A DNA stretch of 43,716 nucleotides from Candidatus Termititenax persephonae (GTDB lineage: Bacteria > Margulisbacteria > Termititenacia > Termititenacales > Termititenacaceae). The notes under the pieces are model-generated. The model searched no databases. It was not told the DNA's origin and worked only from the letters and a program-made list of their open reading frames with translations. Where the stretch lies: the NCBI GenBank assembly GCA_003864475.1, contig BGZO01000010.1, forward strand, positions 1 through 43,716, written 5' to 3'. A program made the translations under genes and the position numbers. Positions 18,401 to 27,119 of the stretch are shown here, one piece after another (the stretch's first letter is position 1; the number at the start of each line of letters is the position of its first letter).

Positions 18401-21400
18401 TGCCCCAAGATTTTTACGGCACCGAGCGGCCGCTCTATGACAATTATGATATCGGGGCAGTAGAGTATAAAGCGGAAAACAAACAGGCTTTTATTACGAA
18501 TAAGGCTTTCTATGATACTATCCAAGCTGGGTTAGATGCTGCTGCTGAAGGCGAGACTGTCATAGCTCTTGCCGCGGAAAATATATTTTCCACAGCTTTA
18601 AACTGGCCGGCTCAGAATATTACCCTGCAAGGTATTAACCAGGATGTTGTTTTTACGGCGACGGTTAATAATCTCACTTTGATTGCCAATAATAACAATG
18701 CCGAGGTTAGACTCCGTGATTTAAAAATCAGCAGCTTCAACAATATAATCGTGCAGAATAGTAGTACCGACCGAAACAGCATAGTTTTTGACAATTTAAT
18801 TTTGCAAAATAATAAAGGCTTAGTCAATTCAAGCAAGCCGGTCGACATTGCGGTAAACAACTCTATTATCAGTGGCAACAGCGACAGCGGTGCTAGGAGT
18901 TTGTTTCACGCCAACACTACCCCGCGCAGTTCTCTGCACATCAGCGACACGCTGATCAGCGGGAACAGCAACAGCGGTAGCGGCAGTTTGGCAGGCTCCA
19001 TCGATGTCTTTTTGACAAGAGTAACGGTCAACGGCAACAGCGCTCAACAGGGCGGTGTTTTTGCGGGAAGTTCCAACCCTGAAACCGGGCTGATTAGCAA
19101 TGTTTCTATTAACGATTCGGTATTTTTCGACAATAGAAGCACTAACGGCGGCGGCGGTGTGTTCTTTGGCAGCAATGTAACGGCCAGCCGCACTGTCTTT
19201 CGGGAAAACAAAGCCTCGGGGGGAAGCAATTACGGCGCGGTTTTTAGAGGCGGAACCGTTTATATAGACCATGCCATTTTCTACAATAATCAAACGGATG
19301 CCAGCAAGGCAGGAAGCGTCGCCTATAACAGCGTCGGGCAGATTCAAAACAGTGTTTTCGGGGGCAATAATGGCAATGGCAATAATATCCAAGTAGAAGC
19401 CGACAAAAGCCTCACGCTCAACAACAATCTGTCTGACCGGGATTTGGGCGCGGGCAATCTGAACAATAGCGCCCCGTTGTTTGTCAACGCTGGTCAGGGA
19501 GATTACCGGGTTACTTATAATTCTCTGTTAATTGACGGCGGCACAACTGGCACTGGGGATATTTACGATACGTCTGACATCGGCCTCTATGAGTATGCCG
19601 ACACCTATCTGAGCCATTATACCCCGACCCAAAATGCCTTGGATGTAGATAATGCCCAGACCATTTCTTTCCGGGTGCGCAACAGCCATAAAAAAATCGA
19701 GCCGGAGACCTTGACGTTAAAAGTTAGCAATCACAACAATGACAGCACCGCCGGAACACTCGTGTATCATTTGCCGACCGCGGATATTGTGGTCGACAAT
19801 CACAATACAGACCAGTATACAGACTTCACTTTGAACTATACTCCGTCGCCGAGTTTCCGGTATAACAGCACCGTAACCTTAAATATTCAAGTGGACAACG
19901 TCAATCACACCTATCTATTACACATAACCACTCAAGGCGATATTTATGTGCATCCGGCAGGCCATGACCAGAACAATGACGGCACAAGCCAACTCCCCTA
20001 TCGCACGATTGGCCGGGCCTTAGACATTGCGCGGGACGATGCCAAGATTTTCTTGGACGAAGCTGTCTTTACCGAGAACTTGAATTGGCCGAATAAAAAT
20101 AATATCAGCCTCATCGGCACCAGCAACAGCGTGCTTGCCGGCGATATTAAGATTGAGAATGCTGTTTCGGTTAATCTAAAACACTTAACTATCTCCGGCG
20201 GCCAAATTCGCAATACGGCCGGACGCTTGTGTGTTGACGGCCTGCGCAGTTTTCAAAATACGGGGACAGTAATAAGCAACACTGGATATGCTCATATCCA
20301 GAACTCTATTTTCGCTTATAATGATGTGGCCGTGGAAAACAGCGGCCTAGGCCAGACAGAAATAATTTATTCTAATTTTGTCTCTAACAACACCATCATC
20401 AACAGCAGCGGACAAAGCGCCAGGCTGGCCAACAGCATTCTCTACAATAATACGCAAAGCAATTTCGGTCATGTCCTCCAGCAAAACAATCTGGTCGATA
20501 TTAACCCGCTCTTTCTGGACGAAAATTTTGAGGCAGTTACTTTTAATTCACCAGCGGTTGACGCAGGCAATGAAGACATTGCGGAAGACATCCGCGGTGT
20601 CGCCCGGCCAGAGCATCATCTCCCGGACATCGGGGCTTATGAATCCAATTGGCCAAATATTATCCTCATCCGTCCGTCCGATCGTGAAAAAACTAATGTA
20701 ATCGAGAATTTTCTCATACGTATTGTAGAAACGCCTAGTAAAATCGCCACGCAGAACATCACTATTATCGGCTTGCCGAGTTCCCAAAGCTATACAGTGA
20801 TAAGCGAAGGTTATGAACTGAGCGCTCGGCCCCGTCCCGCACTGGAAACCAATGTGGATTATACTATAAAAATAAGTGCGCAAAACAACGGCGGTCATAT
20901 TTCCGAATTAATTGTAACGTTCCATACGACGGAGGACTTGACCGAAGTTTTTGTTGACCCCAGCAATAGCGGTGAATTAAAAACCGGACAGGCTGATTAT
21001 CCCTTTACAACACTGCAGGAAGCGCTAAATTATTTTACGACCAGAAACATCGTCAATGCCACAATCAATATGGCCGAGGCTGTTTATCCTGTGGCTTCCA
21101 CCATAATCATGCCCAATAACACTAAAACAACGCAAAATATTGCAATCTTGGGCAACAGGGCCGTATTAGACGGCGGCGGAAACAAGCGCATCCTGCAAAT
21201 CGGCAGTAAATACACGCTGTACATCACGGATTTGAACTTCGTCAATGGCAAGGTCGGTCTGGATGAACATGGCGGGGCGATTTACAGTTTGGCAGATTTA
21301 AAAATCAGCGGAGGGTCCTTCTCCGGCAATAAGGCGGATAATGGCGGGGCCTTATATGCCGCTGGGCAATTGGAATTAGCAGAAGTGGATTTCAAGAATA

Positions 21401-24400
21401 ATTTGGCGGAAGGCGTAGGCGGAGCCGTCTATATTGAGCGGGTCGCGAGCATTAATGATTCACTTTTCTGGGGCAATGAAGCCAAAGACCCGTGGACCGG
21501 GGGCGGGGCAATCTATAATGCCGGCAGTTTAACTGTCAATAACACCACTTTTAAAGAAAACAGCGCCTCACTGAAGGACGGCGGCGGCATCGTCAACGGC
21601 GGTGTGTTTTATGGCCAGCAGCTGATTGCCAGCGGCAACAGCGCTATGGAAAATGGCGGTTTTCTGTACAATCTCAGCGCTTCCTGCAGTGTCTTGGAGA
21701 GAAGCCTTTTCCGTAACAATATTGCGCAGGCCTCTGACGGCACAAAAGGCGGCGGGGCAATATATAATAATAATGGCAGGATAAATCTTATCAACAGTAT
21801 TTTTGACCACAACCGAGCCAGATACGGCGGGGCGATCTTCCACCAGTTCGGCGCGACCAGCCAGCTGTATGTTTATTTTTCTACTTTTGTGCGCAACTCG
21901 GCCAGTTATGGCGGCGCCATCTATAGCAATAATCTTTCTATTGGTAATATCAGCCAAATCGCCTATTCGGCTTTTGCCGAAAACACTGCGGAGAATGACC
22001 AAAATGCGCAAGGGCCGCATTATCAATCAATCAACAGCGGGCCGCCCCCCGTAACCGACTGCTATCCGCCCGATTTACAGTCGCCCGGTGAGGCCGCCGT
22101 CGCCTTCAATAATCCAGACATTTATGATTATGTCCCGGCTCCCGGTTCTCCCTTAATCAATGCCGTCCCTGACCCAGGCCTAACCAGCGTTGATTTTGCC
22201 AATAAGCCGCGCGACACCGACAACGATAGTTATTTTGACATCGGAGCCTTAGATTACCGCGCCAGCATTCGTATCCCGGCGGGCTACTATATCCATGACG
22301 AACTCGGCAATGTGCGTGATTTTACGGTAACTTCGACCATTACTATTGGCCGCCGGATTGCCGGTCAGGAGGTCGGGCAAATAGTCATCCCGTCCAGTAA
22401 CAATATTAATTATGCCATTTTTGATAACCGCTTGGATTTGAGCCAGATGATTATTACGCCTGATATGATTTATATACCGAGCGGCAAGATACTGGACGGC
22501 AAAACTTATCAGCTGCATATTTTGTCGACGACCACGAATCCTTTTGTCTCAGCCGACGGCAAAGTTTTGAGCGATTTCGATGGTGTCTTGACTGCCAATA
22601 ATAAATTGCTGGGCGACTCCGTAACCATCAGCGCGACCAACGGCAGTTATCTGGTCTCCGCTTGGGCAAAGGATATTGGCGCTTTCAGTTTAATTTATCC
22701 GCAGGCCTTGAGGTTTACCCCGGATTATCTGATTAAAAATTATGCCTTGACTTCCAATTTTACCGTGCAGGCCATGGACGCTTACGACACGGTCTTGTCC
22801 GGCGTGCCAATTGCCTTGAGTATAATCAGCGGCAACGGCACACTGGACAGAACAACCGCGACTTGGCAGGCCGCTTATGGACATCCGACCACAATCATAG
22901 CCGAAGGCGTAACGACCGATGCCGTTATCAAAGCTAGTTTTGAGGAATTGAGTGTAACCATGACGGCCTTGACCATCAATGACCCCAGCCCGCCAATAAT
23001 TCAGCTTCTCCGGCCACAAGTTACCGAAAATGTGAAGGTTACTCAGGATATTGCCTTTATCGCCTTCGATAACCAGAGCAACATTGCCGCCGCTTCGTTA
23101 ATCCTGCTGCTGAATGGTTTGGATGAGGCCGCACAAGTCGTCTTTGACCAAGACCAAAATCAATTTATTCTCACTAAATATCTTGAGCCGGGAAAAGAAT
23201 ATGCCGTAACTATCAGCATCGAAAATAATGCTGGCCTGTCGGAAAACTATATGTTCACTTTTCAAACCAAGCCGGACAATGCTAAGCCAGACATCCATGT
23301 TTATCCTACGCCTAATCAAGAGGGCCTGTATCCTCAAGAGGCCATCCACCTGCATATTCAAGATTGGGAATCGGGTATTTCGCTAAGCAGCCTGACGCTG
23401 GAAGTAGACAACCATGTTGCGGCTTATCCCATAATCAATGTGCTGAACACTTATAATATCGAAGTACTGTACTATCCAGAGCGGCTCTACAATCTAAATG
23501 AAAAAGTATTCGTAACCGTCAATGTTCAAGACAAGTCCGGCAATCAACTTGTTCTGGCCTACTATTACCGCATCATTGCAGATTATACGCCGCCCACAGT
23601 TAATATTATTTCCTTAGAGCAAACCACGCCCAATGAGGACACTGCCCTGCTGGAATTTACCGCTGAGGATATCGAGTCGGTAATCAGTCTCAATAGCCTG
23701 CTCGTACTGGCCACTGACCCGCGGCGCGGCACAGTTCTTACCAATATTACCATTCTCAATCTCGTCAGCGAAAATTATCTGGACGGTAGCAGGTTGACCG
23801 CCAATGTTTTGCTCAGCAATCTGGGTTATGGACAAGAGACCATCTTGAATCTAATACTGCAGGATTCTTTTAAGAATAGCGGCAGCGCGGATTATGAACT
23901 GCGGACAACTGCCGACACAATCTTCCCGGCTATTGTGCCGATCTCCCCCACACCCAACGGCTGGCTGGACATGCGCGCACCTTTGATTATCGATTTGCTG
24001 GACAATGAATCGGGCATTGACTTGGCTTGGCTGGAATTGCAATTCGACGGAGAAGCAGTTTCGCCTTATATTAACCAAGTGGGTAAAAATTACCGCCTCG
24101 AATATTGGCCGCCGGAAACCCTAAGCTACTCCCGGAATATTAAAGTCAGCATCAAAACCAGAGACCGCAGCGGCAATGAAACCGCAATCAGTTACAATTT
24201 TACTGTGGATGATCTGGTGCCGCCAGCCCAGCCGGACGTGGATAATTTTGTAACAATCAGCACGAACGCCGCCCTAGTTTATATCACTGGCCGCAAGGCT
24301 CCGAACAGTTCCGTGTCTATATATATCAACGATATTGTCCAGCAGACGAGCAACAGCGACGAACAGTTTTTTGCGGATTATTTCGACGCGACTTTGAATC

Positions 24401-25245
24401 TGGCCAATATGCCTTCCGGCAACTTAATCATCTCGGTCGTTGCCTATAATCAGGCGGGTAAACCCAGTCCCACCAGCAACCTGATTGCCCTTGATTTTGT
24501 GGATGAGTCTTGGGAATTTCCGGTTAAGAGTTTAGGCAGCACGATTAATGTCTTTGTCCCCGCCGGTACTTTTGCCGAGGAAACAACGGTCTATGTTAGC
24601 AAAGAGAGCGGCATTGACGACACCAGATTAAATATTTATGACGCTTACAACATCTCTCTGGGGGCTAATCCGCCGGAAATTTATGGGTATTTTACGGTGT
24701 GTCTGCCGCTTTCCGCCGCGGGTATTTCCGATAACGCCAAATTGTATTGGCATAATGGCGAAAAATGGGTGGAATTTGGCGGCGACGAATATACCCAAAG
24801 TTTAGACGGCCAGACCCAGGCGCCGCGGAGTCAAGGCGTTACCATTGATTCTGTCGCACGAAGCATAACTTTCCAAACCCAAAAGACTGGCCGTTATGCC
24901 TTTGGCACATTGCTTAATCTCAACTCGACCAAGGTTGACGAATATGACGTGTTGCTCGCGCCCAATCCTGTCAAGCTGGCCAGTGGCCCGGTGCATTTTA
25001 TTTACCGCGCGCCCAATGCCTGCGCCGCCGACGTGCGGATTTATTCGCTGAGCGGACGCTTACTGACTAGGTTCAGCCAAGACTTGCTGCCCGCCATGGA
25101 GTACGCCGCGGAGTTTGTCTGGGGCGGCGAAAACAGCTACAACGAGACCATCGGCAACGGCGTGTACATAGTCATCATCACGCTCACCGACCAAGTAACC
25201 GGCAAGAAACATGTGCTGAAGAAAAAATTGGCTGTGCTGAACTAA
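12475..25245 (+). CDS. giant secreted modular surface protein (Ig-like and beta-helix domains)
   Basis: 4256 residues in one uninterrupted frame. Signal peptide MLRRYIYIFIAALLFAGAGA with cleavage near residue 20; SD AGAGGGGA. Next come four and a half ~195-residue Ig/Fn3-like repeats (12553-15210). Five right-handed beta-helix segments follow (about 15800-16800, 17430-18480, 18480-19600, 19940-20650, 20940-22260). Each helix opens with a (T)LQEA-type strand and closes with a DIG-x-x-EY cap. The last helix is rich in GGAIYN and FxxN motifs, as in chlamydial Pmp adhesins. Further Ig-like modules follow. The C-terminal ~90 residues (LLAPNPV ... VRIYSLSGRLLTRF ... GNGVYIVIITL) resemble FlgD/T9SS-type sorting domains. 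An adhesin or outer-surface filament is likely. No secretion-system gene is adjacent. N-terminal repeats and tandem helices suggest growth by duplication. Confidence 0.85.
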   Translation: MLRRYIYIFIAALLFAGAGADVVPEWPVPSQPSASWQTSAANSGDTQTIHIDRPDMTGVPTTVNYWQIKHDANIISVPTDDVTYTINNINDNEIVTIYIRWSSDTSDTDTSDWSGQLLLSIGDKTAPEINNHSVDLEPNAEITIYGSDEGSGIAWTNSNITINAAPSSLNGIDGSSSGTYTPSGQKYDTTYSVSVNLSDVSGNYMMTPYTFSYTTKPIPVPNYLGTDWIGLANSGANSTDNQKITVPRPSTANLHTSITSWNMQWQYSTDTDWQSVTININNDSHDIFPVSDNCQVDVRVRWVQDDGQTSDWATDTKSIGDRTPPQVTDYNINGAPDNIALNTAITITCADEGGGIDWQNSMITINTITVNFYGDTYWPSGQKYNTTYNVSIALHDYNGNFMAEPYTFEYKTTMNAPSPPNVIWDEHDGNIGDTQEFIVTRPATGNIENITQWDVRWRYKEVPENNWQLTENIPVEEDWQTENVSDNCEIEVQVRYRENDLVSDWSNTTSILIYDRTPPVVSGHDVVGSPNNIEQNAQIMIYASDEESSIDWTASMLTINGSSIPAGSFSGYGTYGVYSPSGQKYNATYNVLVTLYDSAGNFMAEPYAFAYKTTMNVPSAPSLNWNQQALNSGDTQIFTVTRPATNNIENMTHWDVQWRYDGENLETDWRLTENIPIDEDWQITNVSDNCVVWVRVRYKDSALISDWSVAQSLTIGDRTPPQITDYNINGAPNYIEPNAEIVIYGSDEGGGITWTDSEITINNTHVFLNSSTYTPTGQKYGITYNVAVVLSDSAGNYMDSPYVFEYRTRDIPQSAPTVEWNDQGLNSADSQKITVTRPSTTNLHTSITSWNMQWKYSTDTDWQSITLNINSGNYVISPVNDNCQVHVRVRWMQDDGQTSIWAEVFGTIVKDRTIPILTIIEPLPSSFNIWPGSTVSFQLTDDTPSDAVQILLNNKEQQNVNVDIDNQNRKYSFTCPATWNETVRITINYQDAEGNYGQYAYYFEMFKDNNPPRIFNISPLGNNVTGSATFSFSVEDILPGSDVNLDSVKVLLNGDTLTLPNYTISGNAYVYTWNKILDLNTTYTLKISASDKHGLTVSTTNIFTTTSSNYYVRPENKYYATLQEAAIRANPGSTIELAKNIIYDDINVEISKNIIIQPQGGSTVTLDAEAKGRHFLIENATVTLNNISLINGSFTGNSSNDGGGSIKLINATLNVLNALIQNNKSNQYGGFIFVKGAINIYLENVRAFGNDTTEGAFFHSDGATQKILIRNSLFAGNMLTGRNLFNYATNLTAQRTDFLFNKSSNNNTAVTLFESTEYINLENCTIYGNLQTNSNNTGTIAGSAYKFQMINTIVWDNGKNLFRSLADMSALNSNIEGTPKIASVNSLSQEPKFAQLNISNTTNYDTSLAFGSPCIDRGTTNISFADGYIYDSYDIGSREYGGMYFSDFSPAVGSANVGLVGQEISFRLRNQADGNLGLNTKIVMDNKTYTGATGLTIKNLSSGIELTTKGVPTLNAQTTYTVTATATDPGDSVEKSVTWSFTTRTANVKYLFFTEDSLTQYQGFTQPITVNILNELYLPVGNVTVDFKITNTIQPLNSVYLSAAAISAQNGQAVVTLTITEDFPPGSFVDIQVKYQDTLSDTIRISCSGFIDICYNSDTGDYYNKLSKAFNDSRLASGHTIVISANAYRVAHPAQFEDTIQWPAISNITLDGNGATLNSKIRIERNNLSANLQNLNFSNIENPLVINSNVYDDQFQLTINITSCNFIDTKGAAAIRAEKFRFLNISNSTFTSNLGYSGVIYAHTFQNMRLRNSRFSQNNNIAVYLNTTGEGLVHISETLFENNQTALYGDNNNFRGNIIIENSILAGQKDTAFGVRSFAVCTINFSTLVSNNIAIKAIEQAAPDTNKLKIINSILWGNTNALDINSNSIEIYGINSYSQVALPGEDNSIVDAKVRNNYSLAEDSPAINKATADYALPQDFYGTERPLYDNYDIGAVEYKAENKQAFITNKAFYDTIQAGLDAAAEGETVIALAAENIFSTALNWPAQNITLQGINQDVVFTATVNNLTLIANNNNAEVRLRDLKISSFNNIIVQNSSTDRNSIVFDNLILQNNKGLVNSSKPVDIAVNNSIISGNSDSGARSLFHANTTPRSSLHISDTLISGNSNSGSGSLAGSIDVFLTRVTVNGNSAQQGGVFAGSSNPETGLISNVSINDSVFFDNRSTNGGGGVFFGSNVTASRTVFRENKASGGSNYGAVFRGGTVYIDHAIFYNNQTDASKAGSVAYNSVGQIQNSVFGGNNGNGNNIQVEADKSLTLNNNLSDRDLGAGNLNNSAPLFVNAGQGDYRVTYNSLLIDGGTTGTGDIYDTSDIGLYEYADTYLSHYTPTQNALDVDNAQTISFRVRNSHKKIEPETLTLKVSNHNNDSTAGTLVYHLPTADIVVDNHNTDQYTDFTLNYTPSPSFRYNSTVTLNIQVDNVNHTYLLHITTQGDIYVHPAGHDQNNDGTSQLPYRTIGRALDIARDDAKIFLDEAVFTENLNWPNKNNISLIGTSNSVLAGDIKIENAVSVNLKHLTISGGQIRNTAGRLCVDGLRSFQNTGTVISNTGYAHIQNSIFAYNDVAVENSGLGQTEIIYSNFVSNNTIINSSGQSARLANSILYNNTQSNFGHVLQQNNLVDINPLFLDENFEAVTFNSPAVDAGNEDIAEDIRGVARPEHHLPDIGAYESNWPNIILIRPSDREKTNVIENFLIRIVETPSKIATQNITIIGLPSSQSYTVISEGYELSARPRPALETNVDYTIKISAQNNGGHISELIVTFHTTEDLTEVFVDPSNSGELKTGQADYPFTTLQEALNYFTTRNIVNATINMAEAVYPVASTIIMPNNTKTTQNIAILGNRAVLDGGGNKRILQIGSKYTLYITDLNFVNGKVGLDEHGGAIYSLADLKISGGSFSGNKADNGGALYAAGQLELAEVDFKNNLAEGVGGAVYIERVASINDSLFWGNEAKDPWTGGGAIYNAGSLTVNNTTFKENSASLKDGGGIVNGGVFYGQQLIASGNSAMENGGFLYNLSASCSVLERSLFRNNIAQASDGTKGGGAIYNNNGRINLINSIFDHNRARYGGAIFHQFGATSQLYVYFSTFVRNSASYGGAIYSNNLSIGNISQIAYSAFAENTAENDQNAQGPHYQSINSGPPPVTDCYPPDLQSPGEAAVAFNNPDIYDYVPAPGSPLINAVPDPGLTSVDFANKPRDTDNDSYFDIGALDYRASIRIPAGYYIHDELGNVRDFTVTSTITIGRRIAGQEVGQIVIPSSNNINYAIFDNRLDLSQMIITPDMIYIPSGKILDGKTYQLHILSTTTNPFVSADGKVLSDFDGVLTANNKLLGDSVTISATNGSYLVSAWAKDIGAFSLIYPQALRFTPDYLIKNYALTSNFTVQAMDAYDTVLSGVPIALSIISGNGTLDRTTATWQAAYGHPTTIIAEGVTTDAVIKASFEELSVTMTALTINDPSPPIIQLLRPQVTENVKVTQDIAFIAFDNQSNIAAASLILLLNGLDEAAQVVFDQDQNQFILTKYLEPGKEYAVTISIENNAGLSENYMFTFQTKPDNAKPDIHVYPTPNQEGLYPQEAIHLHIQDWESGISLSSLTLEVDNHVAAYPIINVLNTYNIEVLYYPERLYNLNEKVFVTVNVQDKSGNQLVLAYYYRIIADYTPPTVNIISLEQTTPNEDTALLEFTAEDIESVISLNSLLVLATDPRRGTVLTNITILNLVSENYLDGSRLTANVLLSNLGYGQETILNLILQDSFKNSGSADYELRTTADTIFPAIVPISPTPNGWLDMRAPLIIDLLDNESGIDLAWLELQFDGEAVSPYINQVGKNYRLEYWPPETLSYSRNIKVSIKTRDRSGNETAISYNFTVDDLVPPAQPDVDNFVTISTNAALVYITGRKAPNSSVSIYINDIVQQTSNSDEQFFADYFDATLNLANMPSGNLIISVVAYNQAGKPSPTSNLIALDFVDESWEFPVKSLGSTINVFVPAGTFAEETTVYVSKESGIDDTRLNIYDAYNISLGANPPEIYGYFTVCLPLSAAGISDNAKLYWHNGEKWVEFGGDEYTQSLDGQTQAPRSQGVTIDSVARSITFQTQKTGRYAFGTLLNLNSTKVDEYDVLLAPNPVKLASGPVHFIYRAPNACAADVRIYSLSGRLLTRFSQDLLPAMEYAAEFVWGGENSYNETIGNGVYIVIITLTDQVTGKKHVLKKKLAVLN
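12487..12498. repeat. (TA)6 dinucleotide repeat in signal-peptide codons
   Basis: Six TA units fall in codons 5-8 of the giant protein (R-R-Y-I-Y-I-F-I). A similar tract, TATATATAT, occurs at 12448-12456, before the SD. Gain or loss of one unit would shift the frame within the signal peptide (coding tract) or change promoter spacing (upstream tract). The copy number is short for an active contingency locus. Confidence 0.6.
12553..15210 (+). repeat. tandem ~590-bp repeats encoding Ig-like modules
   Basis: Corresponding tryptophan codons (W before NSGDTQ-type motif) lie at 12579, 13155, 13744, 14347 and 14932, giving periods of 576, 589, 603 and 585 bases. Each unit carries a NSGDTQ, a DNC-x-V-x-VR-VR, a (D)RTPPQ, a SDEG(S/G)GI and a SGQKY motif. 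The fifth is only half a unit. Units 2 and 5 share a nearly identical ~50-base block around the ITSWNMQW codons, although they are not adjacent. This indicates internal recombination or gene conversion. Confidence 0.85.
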
Positions 25246-25255
25246 GTCGGCTTTT

Positions 25256-25276
25256 GTCCTACTGACGGGACTTTTT
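25256..25276 (+). terminator. short intrinsic terminator after giant gene
   Basis: GTCC (25256-25259) pairs with GGAC (25268-25271), loop of eight bases, followed directly by five T (25272-25276). It lies 11 bases after the stop codon. The stem is short, so efficiency may be low. Confidence 0.4.
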
Positions 25277-25278
25277 CC

Positions 25279-25322
25279 GTGATCCCGGCGCGATTCGAAC
25301 GCGCGACCGCTACATTAAAAGT
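25279..25322 (-). repeat. island end: duplicated 3' half of tRNA-Lys (att site, left)
   Basis: Forty-four bases are identical to 33983-34026, the 3' half (anticodon loop to discriminator) of the tRNA-Lys gene. The sequence on either side differs, and no 5' half of a tRNA follows, so this is not a functional tRNA. A 3'-half tRNA copy at the far end is the hallmark of site-specific integration into a tRNA gene by a tyrosine recombinase. Confidence 0.88.
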
Positions 25323-25545
25323 AAGTGATCTGGATATTCGAGCGCAATGACACACCAGTTATATTTTTTACTCCACACGTATTATAGCCTGTATTCATGC
25401 GGGTTTGCAAGCGATTGAGAAAATTATTTCTAATTATTTTTTCTTAATTATGAATTAAAAATTTTATTAAAAGTGTTGAGTTATCTGTACTTTTATCTGT
25501 CTTTTTGACTATGGCAATCAACCCCAGCGGCAACCCTATCACAAT
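25323..25545. other. AT-rich non-coding left edge of island
   Basis: About 220 bases with no supported gene. Contains long A/T runs (AATTATTTTTTCTTAATTATG, split over 25431-25452) downstream of the DUF1016 stop. Integrase arm or excisionase sites could lie here, but no clear direct repeats were seen. Confidence 0.3.
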
Positions 25546-26595
25546 TCAAAGATTACTACTTAAATTTTTATCCTCTGGCTGATCCGGCAAGTTTAAGCGT
25601 TTTTCAATATCTTCGGCTGTCGGTAAAATATTCTCATATTCTTTCGGTAGTTTATCCAGCAACTTAAATTCGTTAACACTAATCGGCTTATCTATATCTT
25701 TTAAGGCATACTCTGCGATCAATTTGTTTTTCTTGCGGCAAAGTAAAATACCGATGGTCTGATTATCCGTATCTGCTTTCAACATATCATCTACAGCGGA
25801 CACATAAAAATTCAATTTACCTGCATACTCCGGTTTGAAATCTTTAGCCTTTAATTCAATCACCACGTAACATCTAAGTTTAAGATTATAAAACAATAAG
25901 TCTATATAAAAATCCTGATTACCGATTTCCAAATGATATTGATTGCCAATAAAAGCAAAACCGGCTCCAAGTTCTAATAAAAATTGCGTAATATGACGAC
26001 CAACCAGTTCATTTTCAATTTCATGTTCCAGTATATTTTGTCTGGCTTCTATAAAGTCAAAGATATACGGATCTTTTAGGGACTGCTGTACCATATCACT
26101 TTGCGGAACCGGCAGTCTGTGCTTAAAGTTTGTTGTTTTATCTGCCAAAACTTGTCGCTCATATAAATTACTATCAATTTGCATATCCAGCACACTGCTC
26201 GACCAGCCATTTTCTAGCGCTTGAACGGCATACCATCCACGTTGTTTGGTGTCTTCCAGTCTATCCATTAGGGAAATATTGTGTCTCCAGGGTAAATTCT
26301 GCAACACCTGTTGCAGAATTTCTAAATTCTGGTAGGTATCAGCAAATTTGGTCATATGTCGTAGATTCCTCGCCGAAAAACCACGCAAATTAGGGAAGGC
26401 AGCCTTAATATCTCTGGCTAGATTCTCAATAAAACCATCGCCCCAAGACTTATGCTCATTGATCGTCTTGCCTACATTCCAATAGAGCATAATAAGTTCA
26501 TTATTTACACTCAATACCGCACGAAGTTGTGCCACTTTAATATGTGAGCGGATTTCGTTGACAATGGATAGGTATTCTGGGGTGTTTAATAGCAT
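25546..26595 (-). CDS. PDDEXK nuclease domain protein (DUF1016/YhcG family)
   Basis: 349 residues. N-terminal DUF1016 helical domain (LIMLYWNVGKTINEHKSWG; GFSARNLRHMTKF) and C-terminal PD-(D/E)xK nuclease fold. The catalytic set is visible: Asp232 in YIDLLFYN, and Glu247 and Lys249 in VIELKAK. Family members are DNA nucleases abundant in defence islands and restriction loci. The gene starts 11 bases after the TIR-like stop, without its own good SD, so it is probably expressed as the third gene of the membrane/TIR/nuclease unit. It could also be an independent passenger. Family identity is secure; a defence role is inferred. Confidence 0.88.
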   Translation of the reverse strand: MLLNTPEYLSIVNEIRSHIKVAQLRAVLSVNNELIMLYWNVGKTINEHKSWGDGFIENLARDIKAAFPNLRGFSARNLRHMTKFADTYQNLEILQQVLQNLPWRHNISLMDRLEDTKQRGWYAVQALENGWSSSVLDMQIDSNLYERQVLADKTTNFKHRLPVPQSDMVQQSLKDPYIFDFIEARQNILEHEIENELVGRHITQFLLELGAGFAFIGNQYHLEIGNQDFYIDLLFYNLKLRCYVVIELKAKDFKPEYAGKLNFYVSAVDDMLKADTDNQTIGILLCRKKNKLIAEYALKDIDKPISVNEFKLLDKLPKEYENILPTAEDIEKRLNLPDQPEDKNLSSNL

Positions 26596-26606
26596 TAGTT
26601 TATTTT

Positions 26607-27119
26607 TTATCTATTAAAATAGTATTGTCGGCCACTTTCAAATATCTTATTATTATAATTCCTTGTCTGAGCATCTTGATATGCTTGTTCGACCCAGTCA
26701 CTAAAATAATCATATCCATTATCCTGAACCCAATCATAAGTTTTTATACTACTTGCGTTCATAGAAAAAGGATTTTGTCCTTTTAAAGCATAATAACCAT
26801 TTCGATCTTTCAAGCCATGTATGTATACGCCCAAAAGACCATTCCCGCGTTCCAAGCTTCTTTTAATTTCGTATTGAACATACGGTCTTGATGCTGTCTC
26901 TGTTCCAATTAAAACAACAGTAACACTTGTGCCATTTAATTGATTGTCAATCCACCGTTCAATAGATGCCTGTCCTTGTTTTTTTATTTTTTCAAAATCA
27001 ACAGCATCTATATAACCAGATTCCTCGATAGCACTTTTCGTAACCCAATGATTTCTAACTTGGTTTACACGCCAAATGTCGTTTTCATAATGAAAACTAA
27101 AAAAAACCTTTCGAACCAT
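26607..27119 (-). CDS. TIR-like domain protein (DUF1863/ThsB-like)
   Basis: 170 residues, essentially a single TIR-like domain. First strand and loop VRKVFFSFHYENDIWR, then VTVVLIGTETASRPYVQYEI (66-85) with Glu84 in the position of the conserved acidic residue, and LGVYIHGLKD. This is the DUF1863/MTH538 TIR-like family to which Thoeris ThsB signal-producing proteins belong. SD GGAGG sits seven bases before the ATG. The start lies 55 bases inside the end of the membrane-protein gene. No ThsA (SIR2 or similar NADase) is present, so any signal made would need the adjacent membrane protein or nuclease as effector. Confidence 0.85.
   Translation of the reverse strand: MVRKVFFSFHYENDIWRVNQVRNHWVTKSAIEESGYIDAVDFEKIKKQGQASIERWIDNQLNGTSVTVVLIGTETASRPYVQYEIKRSLERGNGLLGVYIHGLKDRNGYYALKGQNPFSMNASSIKTYDWVQDNGYDYFSDWVEQAYQDAQTRNYNNKIFESGRQYYFNR

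Noticed and set aside
25279-25322. Second functional tRNA-Lys gene
   Set aside because: Only the 3' half is present; the bases beyond the anticodon arm cannot form D-arm or acceptor pairing.
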